In this document: piece by piece, positions 55,273 through 64,000 of the stretch
Layout: every line of letters begins with the position of its first letter
Numbering within the stretch: position 1 is the first letter of the stretch
Assembly (NCBI GenBank): GCA_037042185.1
Contig: JAXQJY010000033.1
Location: 2,976,001-3,040,000, forward strand
Direction: 5' to 3'
Source of the DNA: Sordariomycetes sp. S80-01Y
Taxonomy: Eukaryota > Ascomycota > Sordariomycetes
DNA: 64,000 nucleotides
Program-made: the position numbers and the translations under genes
The notes under the pieces: model-generated
What the model was told of the DNA's origin: nothing
Databases searched by the model: none
What the model saw: only the letters and a program-made list of their open reading frames with translations

Positions 55273-55278
55273 TATATA
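55273..55278 (-). promoter_or_regulatory. TATA-like box of the U2 gene
   Basis: TATATA about 47-52 bases upstream of the U2 5' end, in the position expected for an snRNA promoter TATA-like element. Confidence 0.45.
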
Positions 55279-56007
55279 GCACCCGTGTTGACTCGATATG
55301 CGTTTAGGCGAGGGATCCACTCTGAGCAGGCAGCTGCAGGCAGCCGTTCAGCCTCACGATCCGGACATCGTCGTTGGTTGAAGATGTCGAGCGATGATGG
55401 GTTGGCGACGACAAATTGAAGGGACGGTGCCCACTTCGTCGACTTCAAGTTGAAGTTGACGTCAATGACTCACGGCCGAAGGAAGCGGTGAGCATTGACT
55501 CTGGCCGCCGCATCTGAGCCTCGTCTCGTCCGTATCCGACGGCGGCTGACATCCATCAACGCAACCATGAGCTCTGCACCAGCACACACCATTCCAACAG
55601 ACCCAACAGGTCGGTTCTGTAGAAGAAACGACCCTCAGCGCATCGAATGAGTGCCTCCCACGCGGCATCCCCATCTTCGCCCAACGGCTCTGTCTCAGCT
55701 TTTGGTTGGCTGACCGTGACATGATGGCTTCCGCACGGGCCGGGTTGTTGGCTGTGTTGATGTATCGGCGCGGATCTCCGGCTGCTCGATCCAGTGGTTT
55801 CATGCATCTCGTCCTTTAGAATGTTCGATAGTCAGTCTCGCGAGTGTCTCCCTGCAGAACAATACTAAAGGCCCGGGAGGGTTGGGTATTGTTGTTGGCC
55901 ACGGGAAGTTACATGGGAGGAAGTGTCTTGGATGTGAGGCAGACCACGGCCAGCATTAGACCCTGTAACGAGATGATGATGGTGTAGGTAGGTCGCGGGC
56001 TCGAGGA

Positions 56008-56015
56008 TATAAATA
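56008..56015 (+). promoter_or_regulatory. TATA box of the sedolisin-like gene
   Basis: TATAAATA, 68 bases upstream of the ATG at 56083. A consensus TATA box so close to the start suggests a regulated gene with a short leader. Confidence 0.65.
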
Positions 56016-56082
56016 CGCGTTTATCTGTTTTTTTGGTTCTATGCATCACCACATTCAATAAGTGCTTCCAGATCCCATCAAC

Positions 56083-57928
56083 ATGCATTGGTTCGTCACA
56101 GCCGCCGTGGCCTCTTTGGCTGCAACTGTGGTAGCTCAGCCTGTTGAGGCTGATGATGCCACCGAAATCTTCATTGGCATCCACCCAGAGGACCATGATC
56201 TCTTTGAACGAACCCTGTACGTCATCTCCGACCCCCACCACAAGAGATACGGCCAGCACCTGTCCGCTGCAGAAGCGAGAGACCTGCTTCGACCTGTGCC
56301 CGGCACAACTGAAAACATCAAGAGATGGCTGCTGGACGACGTAAACGTTGGAGAGCATCACATTGAGGACGGCGGCGGCTACATCCGAGCTCGTGTTCCC
56401 ACTCAACATGCTCAATCGCTTTCCAAAAGGTCTACGGCTGGTTACGACCAAGTGCCTGGGCATCTTCGTCGTCACATTTCCCTCATCCAGCGCATGGAAC
56501 CTCAAGTTTCTGGAACTGGTACCAGCTTTGGAAAAAGAGCCTCTCAACGTGACTCTCTTACCCCTCGCGTCAAAGGCTTCGACTCCAAACCTGACTTGGA
56601 GGCTTGCAAGGATACCCTGATTCCCGAATGCGTCTTCGAGCTCTACAATATCGATTCACCCCCGGCTAAGCCTCAAGCCAAAACCAAGTATGGAATAGCT
56701 GGCTTCAATGGCGTAAGTCTCCTCCTCGGATTATATCCATGCCGTGTGCTGACCGCCCCAGCAAACCGCTCAGTTCGATCAGCTTGAGCAGTTCATCGAC
56801 CGTTTCGCCCCCTATGCAGACGGCGGCAACTTTACTGAGGACCTCAGCGCCGGGGATAACCCACAGGGCGAATATCCCAGTGGCGAAGCTAATCTGAACA
56901 TACAGTGGGCTGTTGCCATGGCCTTCAAAACCTCTGTCGAGTACATTCCCATCGCCGGAGAAAACCACAACATCATCCCCGACCTTGACATCCCGGACCC
57001 TGACCAGGTCTCGATCGAGCCGTACCTAGATCTCACCACGCACCTGCTGTCCCTTCCAGACGATGAGCTGCCTCAGGTTGTGTCGATATCGTACGGCGTC
57101 AACGAGCAACACATTCCATTCGACTATGCCAACACCGTCTGCGACCATTTCGGTCAGCTTGGTCTTCGCGGCGTCAGCATGATCACCTCTTCTGGCAACC
57201 TCGGTCCTGGATATTCCTGCTTATCAAACGACGGAACCAACACCACAAAGTTCCTGCCTGGATTCCCGCAAACCTGTCCGTACATTACCGCTGTTGGGGG
57301 CACCATCGACCCTACTCACGAGAAGGCGATCAACTACAGCGGTGGCGGCTTCTCAGACTACTGGAAGAGACCCGAGTGGCAGGAAACTGCCATTGGGGCT
57401 TACATCCAGGAGCATGGAGTTGAGTGGAAGGGTTACTACAACGAGACTGGGCGGGCGATTCCTGATGTTGCGATGATCGCAGATGGCCACCAAATCGTGA
57501 ACCATGATGTGGTTGAGAGAACTGGTGGTACGAGGTCAGTGTTCCCACGTCCCAATTCAGAGTCCATCATTGACAGATGCAGTGCTGCATCACCTGCTTT
57601 TGGCGCTCTCATCAGCCTCATGAACAACGACCGCTTCAAGAAGGGTAAGAAGCCAATGGGCTTCCTCAACCCCTGGATCTACTCCATTGGGGATGTTGGC
57701 TTCACCGAGTATGTTGCTTTTTCTCCCCTCTTCATCTCTATTCCATAACTGATCGACAACCATAGCATCACCGAGGGCAAGTCAGTCGGGTGCCAAGGAC
57801 AGAGCATCGCGGGCCTTCCGTCACCTTACATCCCCGATGCGGGCTGGTCTGCCGTCAAGGGCTGGGACCCTGTCACTGGCTTTGGAACTCCCGACTATGC
57901 CAAGTTAAAGAAGCTAGCATGCAAATAA
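56083..57928 (+). CDS. Secreted sedolisin (S53) family protein, active site altered
   Basis: Four exons, 56083-56712, 56762-57534, 57577-57708 and 57766-57928, give 565 residues. A signal peptide (MHWFVTAAVASLAATVVAQ) precedes a sedolisin propeptide (to about 190) and a catalytic-type domain. By spacing with human TPP1, Glu252 is the family Glu, but Asn256 replaces the triad Asp and Asn356 (TSSGNLGPG) replaces the oxyanion Asp. Ser470 (GGTRCSAAS) fits the nucleophile. The C-terminal calcium site (GFTDI, then WDPVTGFGTPD) is kept. Active members are secreted acid tripeptidyl- or endopeptidases; this one may be inactive or changed in function. The 42-nt intron 57535-57576 is three-fold and stop-free, and I call it because removal restores the Ser motif spacing. 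Confidence 0.85.
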
Positions 57929-58174
57929 GCGTTCTAGCTGCTGGCCGCTGGCTACTTGTTTGACTGCAGCACTTGGGGATTGGCGCCAAGCTTTTCTTTC
58001 GTACTCGCTGCTGTCCAGCGTTGTGGCTTAGGGGTTAGGGGGAGTGGACGTATTGAATTTGCAACCTGGACTTCTCTTACAAATTTGGGTCATTTTTGGT
58101 ATCTTTACTACCAGATGAAGAGCTTGATGACTAGTGATTTCATTTGCGCCAGTTACATGCGACAACTCAGAGGT

Positions 58175-61100
58175 CTAGGAAGACAACCCAGCGTTCCCCA
58201 ACAGCCACTTCACCTCATCAATGACACTTTCCAGATTTCCTTCGGCATCGACCGGCAATACATCCACTTCGCCCGGGCCGGCGCCTTCGTATACATCCAT
58301 TTGTCCTTCTACCATCTTGGCGCTCATGTAATGTCCCTGTCTGGCCTCCAAGCGCTGCATGAGAACATCCTTGCTGGCTTGCAGATCCACGAATACAGCG
58401 TTGATACCTTGTTTCGCCAGACCCTCACGAATTGAGGACCGATAAGATGATTTCAGAGCGGAGCAGCTGATCACAGCGAATGAGTAGTCCAACTCCTTGA
58501 CAGTCTCACAAGCATGCGCGCAGACACGATTTAACCAGCCAGCGCGATCTTCGTCTGAAAGAGCAGTGTTAGATCGCATCTTCTCCACTGCGCTACGGCT
58601 GTGAAGGGAATCGCCTTCGATAAAGGGTACGCCAAGCCAGCCCGCGACGGCGGTGCCGGCGGTTGACTTGCCAGTGCCGCAGGGGCCGGCCATGAATATC
58701 GCGGTTTTGGGCGACGCTCTTGTGGACGGTTTCCATGAGGTTTCGAGGAAGTAGCTGACGAACTTCTTGACGAATGATGGTTCAAGAAGTGGAGCGTTTG
58801 CGAGAGCTGGTGAAAGAGAGCACGCAACATCCGTGGCGAACTCCTTCGACGGGCCAAACTCGTCCTTGTCGTACTTTGAGGCGAAGAAGTCAACCAGCTT
58901 GATTGGGGGGTTGACTTTGGGATCGGGATTTGAAGAGCGGAGTCTTTGCACCCACTCCTTCGGCTCGACCTCCTCGAACTCCAACCCTGCTGAGCGCAAA
59001 GCTGGGAGCAAGTCCTGTGTGAAGCTGAACATCTTGGGGTGGGTAACGTTGGTGAATCCACTGCCTGATTCCGAGAGAGAAATGTCGGCAATGGCCTCAG
59101 CAACCGTATCGACTGGTAGCCACGAAGGGGTTTCCTTGAGCTTGGGGAGAGCACCGATGGTGACAGCGGTCTGCATCATCATCGGCACCGCCTCCTGTGC
59201 GTTCCAAACACCGTGCTTTGTATCACCCACGATCTGGCCAACGCGAAGCACGCGCGACGTGATGCCCTGATCAGCGGCCTTGGCGCAGATATGTTCAGCA
59301 ACGGACTTCGACTGAGCGTACCCCATACCCTGAGCCCACTCCAAATCCGGCAAAGACTCTGGGACCGGAAGTGTCGTGGCCCGGGTGCACGTGCTGACCG
59401 ACGAGCAGAAGTTCATCGAAGCCTTGTTAGGCGAGGACTTGCACAGAGCGAGCAGGTGGTTGACGCCGGCAATGTTTCCCTTTTCGAAACTCGAAAGCTG
59501 CATGTTGAAGTTGACAGACCACGCGCAGTGGATGACAGCACGCAGGTTTTGGGAGACCCTGTCGTAGTCACCCGGGGAGAGGCCGAGCTTAGAGTCAGAG
59601 AGGTCCGAAGGTAGGGCAGTAATCTTGCGGCGGGACTCGAGGGGAAGAGTGTGGTATACCCTGCGCTGAATCATGGACTCTTTTACTCGCTTGAGGGCCG
59701 AGGCGGAGTCAGAAGCGCGGACCAGGCAGTAGATCTTGGTGATGTCCGCTCGGGTTGAGAGTTGTGCGGCGACGTGCGCGCCGAGGGAGCCAGTAGCACC
59801 AGTGATGGCCTATTCCGGTCAGATCAGATGTTATATCAACAAAGAGCGGGGTCGAGTGTTTATTTGGAAGGGGGCTCAGGGGTTGTAATCTTGGAAAACA
59901 GGAGCACTCACCACCGAGGACATTGACTCCACCGTTATGCTTCCGTACTGCTGAATCAGAGCCTGCATTTGCGACTCTATCGAAACAGCTTCCGCGGACT
60001 CGCCCTTTCTTTGCGCAAGCAGGAACTTGGCGAGCTTAGCGATCGAGGGGTTTTCGAAGACTACGTTCTGCCCAAGCTTCCCGCCACCAACGTCGATGGT
60101 CTTCAATATTTCACTGCGCATCTGTATCGCTTGTAGCGAATCGAGACCGAGAAGAAAGAAATCGGTATCATCGTTGACCTCAGCCTGCGACGACAAAGTT
60201 TCGGAAAGTAGCTTGCGCAGGAAGTGAAGAAGCTCGGGCAACTCCAGAGTTTGAAGCTCACCGGAGCCGACATCCTGCGCGTCATATATCTCATCAATCT
60301 GCGTCTTGAAGGTTTTGTAGAAGGCCTGTCGGATGATGCTGCCCTTGTCGGTCCTCGGATATTCGCACTCGGGCTGTAGCAAGCAGACCATGCCCTTAGA
60401 GATGCGAGCAAAGGCGTCGACGTCTTTGTTAGCGGCCTCAACCACGGGCCAAATGATGTCCAGGATCTCCTTCTGCGACTTTCCCGTCAAGCTCGGCGCA
60501 GGTACAATCAGAACACCAAGGTAAGGACGCCCAGCACCGAAAACCACCGCTTCGGCAACGTGCTTGTTAGATCGGATCTGACCCTCCATGGCTACTGGGC
60601 CGAACTTCTCGCCATTGACCAAGACGAGAGTGTCATCCAGACGAGCGATGTACTTCCAAGCGCGAGCAATGGTGGGATGGGGCTCGAACAGGTCCTTGGT
60701 TGCGTATGTGCCATCTGGCTGGTTTGACTGAACCTTAGCCGGCCATCCATTCGTGACGGTACACTCGTAAAGGTTGGGACCGCGCGGAATCCACCTCAGA
60801 TATGGAGATAGCTTGTCGTGTTCGCGGACATAGTTCCACGCCTTGTCGCCCTCTGCCCGGAACGATGTCATGAGCTGCCCAACTTCAGTCGCGCCATAGT
60901 GCCCAACGAGATTGACACCGTTCTCGACTAAAAAGTTGCCCAACTCGTCTGGACAGGCTGAGCCGCCGTACATAACGATCTTTAGTTGCTGCAAGAGCCG
61001 GATGCCTTCCTCCGACTCGGAGAGCAGCTTGAGCGCATAAGGCACGCCGTAGAAGATCTCGAATTGATGCTCGCGCATGATCTTTGCAAGGTAGTCTTGC

Positions 61101-61993
61101 GTCAACGGAAGATCGGCGTTGTACATGTGCAGTGACTTCCGCGAATAAATTGCTCGGAAGAAGTTGCAGATGCCGTGGTTGTGGAAGAGCGGCAGAGTGA
61201 TGAAGGCCTTCATGTTCATGCTGAAGGCGTAGTTTGCGATGCACGACTTTTGAGTCTGGTAGATGGGCTTTGGCAAGCCAGTAGATCCTACAAAGAGTCA
61301 ACGACATGTCTATCTCATACAGCAAAGTGGCTTACCGCTTGAGTGGATAATGAAGGCGATGTTGTTCTTCTCAACCTCGATATCCAAGTGCGCATCCAGT
61401 CGCGTGTCGCCACGGAAGTCAACAGGGAACTCGAACACACTCCGCCCGGCGATTTCAGCGAGCTGGAGGGAGGGTATACTCTGCTGAACTTGGCCTGCAA
61501 GCTCGAGGAACCTCGCTTCTGCCACAATTGCACCCGCATTGGTCATGCTGATGAGGTTCTCTATCGCAGGCTGCGGTATCCTCGTTGATAATAGAAGAAC
61601 AGTGTGGCCGAGCTTGCTCAATGCGAGCTTTGTGACGAGGTATTCCAGGTTCGAAGGACCGAGCAGAGCAACAACCGTTGGCTTCTCCTCCGATGACCTC
61701 CGCACCGGAAGACGGCTCTCGTAGTGCTTTGCGACTCTCCACGCAAAGACATCCAAGTCCTGCATGGTGTAATCGACAAACTTGATCCCTTCGCTGGGAT
61801 ACGAGACAGCGTGATCATGCGGGTGCAGCCGTGCTCGTCTCCTCATCAGTCCGTCAATGGTCTTGAGACTTGAGTCATCTTCGTCTGTCTCTGGATCGAT
61901 GCTCAATGAGTGACTCTGGGGCGCCGGTTTGACATTTTCACTCTCAACCTGGAGAGTCTCGAGCGGACTCGGCACGTATACTGAAGCAGGCAT
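58175..61993 (-). CDS. NRPS-like adenylate-forming reductase fused to gluconokinase
   Basis: Three exons on the minus strand, 61993-61336, 61287-59912 and 59809-58175, give 1,222 residues. Residues 40-480 are an adenylation domain (SSGSTGLPKPIYQ across intron 1, YGGSACPDELG, HYGATEVGQL). A carrier domain follows with Ser603 in LGLDSLQ for phosphopantetheine. Residues 679-1035 are an NAD(P)-binding thioester reductase (ITGATGSLGAHVAAQL, catalytic YAQSK at 842-846). A linker of about ten residues leads to residues 1046-1222, a complete gluconokinase: Walker A GPCGTGKST, EGDSLHSRSAVEKM, SDEDRAGWL, SCSALKSSYR, LEARQGHYM. The first three domains normally activate a carboxylic acid, load it and release it reductively as aldehyde or alcohol. 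Reductase and kinase share one exon without a stop. The acid substrate is unknown. Confidence 0.92.
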
Positions 61994-62931
61994 GGTGGTT
62001 TATGGAACGAGCGCACTTCGACTTGCTCATCTAGATTATTTCGTGAAGCCAAGGTCCATGAGAGGAACAATGGCCATTATGAGGACTCGAGCTTTGCTGC
62101 TACGAGATGTCGATCGGGCTCGTTGAGTGAGCACACCTTGGACGGAAAAGCAGGCCGATCGTCGTGGCAATGCCAGACACCAATGTTTCGCAGCCGGCAT
62201 ATCCGATTGTGTCCTGCATGTCGTGTCTGGAAGTGGGTGAACGGATAAAGGGGTGCCTTTTGAAGAGGACTTGGCGCAGAGGTAGGATATTAATCCGCCG
62301 TGTCTAAGCCGAGGCAAACAATGGAAGTGGGTGACGGATTTCCCACCCGGCCACATTCTGCATCTTGCTGGAGGCATCAATCTGAGCGGCCGGAAATATC
62401 TCGTCTGAATTAATCGTGAAATTTTCACGCCTTGGTCCAGCTAGAACCGCGCTCCCCACTGCTAAGCATATCCTACCATATCCGTCAAGGACGGATTCCT
62501 CTTCACCCCCAGCTCCCCCGCTCCAGCTTCCCCAGATACAGACCTCTGAGCACGGAGAACGTCTGGGTCTTTGGGGATGTGGATCTCAACGGCACTTTGG
62601 GGTGGAAATGCCCTTACGGATTCTTCCCCTTCTCGCGCTTAGACTGATGCGACGGCACTCCTAACCGGCATTCACATCCGTCTTAGCCCGGCTGCCTCTC
62701 TTCTCATAATGGTTGAGCTGAAGAGTGAAAAGGCTGTGTGTTGAGCCCGCACTCTTATAAGAAGCCAAGCTCGCCATTCAATATTGAAGAACTGCGAGCA
62801 GTGGCAAGGATTGCCCAATCTGGTTCTTGTTCAACCCTCCCTGAGTTCAGGCTCCCTTGACGTCGCTGTCATCATCCCTTTTCATTGCCCCTTTTGTCCA
62901 GGAAAGAAGACGTTTCGTTTCATTTCCAAAG
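61994..62931. other. Divergent promoter of the reductase and permease genes
   Basis: There are 938 bases between oppositely transcribed starts. No gene is seen inside. The layout would allow joint control of the enzyme and the transporter. Confidence 0.55.
62755..62760 (+). promoter_or_regulatory. TATA-like box of the permease gene
   Basis: TTATAA (in CTTATAAG), 172 bases before the permease ATG at 62932. Position is plausible; no further evidence. Confidence 0.4.
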
Positions 62932-64000
62932 ATGGCCACCGCCACGGCTGTCGACAAACCTGACGTTGTCATGGTTGACGACCGGTCGTCCATCAACAAA
63001 CCTACCGACGCCGAGAACGGTCGCGGTCAGATTCACACTATAGATAACATCCGAGTCTTGGGGCTTTCAGACGAAGATGCAGAGTTCTACAACAACCACT
63101 CAGAGGCCCAGAGGAAGAAGATCACGCGCAAGGTCGATATCCGGCTGGTGCCTATGCTGGCTATCTTGTACTTGATATCCCACCTGGATCGCGCCAACAT
63201 CGGAAATGCGAAGATCGAGGGCCTCGGTACTGATCTCGGTCTTGATGATTTGCAGTACAACATCGTGCTGTCACTTTTCTTCATCCCCTACATCTTGCTC
63301 GAGATCCCGAGTAACATCTTGCTCAAGAAGTTCAAGCGACCGTCGGTGTACCTGGGCATCTTGGTCACATCATGGGGTGTTATCATGACTCTTCACGGCG
63401 TTGTGAAAAACTTTGCTGGTCTCCTGGTTGTACGATTGTTGCTCGGTGTATTTGAGGCCGGCTTCTACCCCGGCGCTGTGTACTTGTGCACATTCTGGTA
63501 CATGCCCCGGCAGTTGGCAACGCGCATTGCGTACTTTTACTGTACCTCTGCTCTTTCTGGTGCTTTCTCTGGTCTTCTCGCTGCTGGAATTGCCCAGATG
63601 GACGGCGTTGGAGGATACGAGGGATGGCGCTGGATTTTCATCCTGGAGGGTATTGTCACCGTTGCCCTCGGAGTTTCTTGCTTCTTCTTCCTCATCGACT
63701 CACCCACTCTCTCCGGAAGGTGGCTCAAGCCAGAGGAGATTCGGTTCCTCGAGCTACAGACCTTCATCAAGCAGGGAGGTCGCTTCAGCCATGAGTCAAA
63801 GGAGAAGGCCTTCAACTGGCACGATCTCAAGATGGTCGTCACCAACTGGCGGCTATACATGCAGGCTTACATCCTTATGTGTATTTCTGCTTGCTCCTAC
63901 GGTACCAAGTTTACACTGCCCAGCATCGTCAAGGGAATGGGCTTCACCAATACCAACGCGCAGTTGATGACCGCCCCAGCTTACGTTGCTGGAGCCATCT
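62932..64000 (+). CDS. Major-facilitator permease, Dal5/allantoate type (partial)
   Basis: The frame is open from the ATG at 62932 to the window edge (356 codons so far), so the C-terminal part is missing. After a polar N-terminus with TRKVDIRLVPMLAILYLISH and LDRANIGNAKIEG, typical of the anion:cation symporter (Dal5/Tna1) family, it shows transmembrane helices around FFIPYILLEIPSNILLKKF, VVRLLLGVFEAGFYPG and a GWRWIFILEG loop, all landmarks of this family. Members import small organic anions such as allantoate, nicotinate, pantothenate or sugar acids at the plasma membrane. It is divergent from the reductase-gluconokinase gene, so import of a sugar acid or export of a product are both possible; the family fits import better. 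No intron is seen in the visible part. Confidence 0.92.
   Translation, partial: MATATAVDKPDVVMVDDRSSINKPTDAENGRGQIHTIDNIRVLGLSDEDAEFYNNHSEAQRKKITRKVDIRLVPMLAILYLISHLDRANIGNAKIEGLGTDLGLDDLQYNIVLSLFFIPYILLEIPSNILLKKFKRPSVYLGILVTSWGVIMTLHGVVKNFAGLLVVRLLLGVFEAGFYPGAVYLCTFWYMPRQLATRIAYFYCTSALSGAFSGLLAAGIAQMDGVGGYEGWRWIFILEGIVTVALGVSCFFFLIDSPTLSGRWLKPEEIRFLELQTFIKQGGRFSHESKEKAFNWHDLKMVVTNWRLYMQAYILMCISACSYGTKFTLPSIVKGMGFTNTNAQLMTAPAYVAGAI

Larger units (their letters stand above)
55227..56082. other. Divergent region between U2 and the sedolisin-like gene
   Basis: It contains the U2 promoter (left) and the promoter of the plus-strand protease-like gene (right). Open frames on the minus strand at 55462-55807 overlap each other and look like no family; no gene is called. 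Confidence 0.5.

Noticed and set aside
55462-55807. Two overlapping minus-strand frames between U2 and the S53 gene
   Set aside because: Short, in different frames over the same bases, with no family resemblance.

Overview
This is a stretch of nuclear DNA from a filamentous ascomycete (Pezizomycotina). The evidence is short introns of about 42-105 nt (most 45-60) with GT..AG ends and CTAAC/CTGAC-like branch sites, fungus-specific proteins (WSC-domain wall protein, mitoribosomal mL58, Bud2-type RasGAP, IEC3 of INO80, an NRPS-like reductase, a Dal5-type permease) and roughly one gene per 3 kb on both strands. I cannot fix the genus. I see no rRNA or tRNA gene, CRISPR array, retroelement or intact DNA transposon.

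Layout. 1-10.8 kb: secreted two-WSC-domain protein (+), aldehyde dehydrogenase (-), an F-box-like Cys-rich protein (+), mitoribosomal mL58 (-) and a Ser/Pro-rich fungal protein (+). 12-18.3 kb: Cyp40-type cyclophilin (-) and Bud2/Cla2 RasGAP (-). 18.3-25.5 kb is gene-poor and holds only a four-exon D-aminoacyl-tRNA deacylase (-) and a 2-oxoglutarate/Fe(II) oxygenase (+). 25.5-31.3 kb: CCR4-NOT subunit NOT3/5 (+), then 2.9 kb of apparently non-coding DNA before a zinc-finger regulator (+). 32-38 kb: an unrecognised 827-residue protein (-), a coiled-coil protein (+) and a short-chain dehydrogenase (+). 39.5-54.5 kb is mostly housekeeping: NADP-isocitrate dehydrogenase (+), IEC3 (-), Sly1 (-), a PNUTS/Ppn1-like CCCH protein (+), translin (-) and a mitochondrial-looking dehydrogenase (-). 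A U2 snRNA gene (-) lies at 55.05-55.23 kb.

56-64 kb looks like an accessory or secondary-metabolism block. It holds a secreted sedolisin-family protein, an adenylation-carrier-reductase enzyme whose reading frame runs straight on into a complete gluconokinase domain, and, divergent from it, a major-facilitator permease cut by the window edge. The reductase-gluconokinase fusion is the most striking thing in the window. The sedolisin has Asn at two positions where the family has essential Asp.

Exon boundaries were worked out by hand from splice signals, phase and family conservation. Several short introns are multiples of three without stops, so frame alone does not reveal them.
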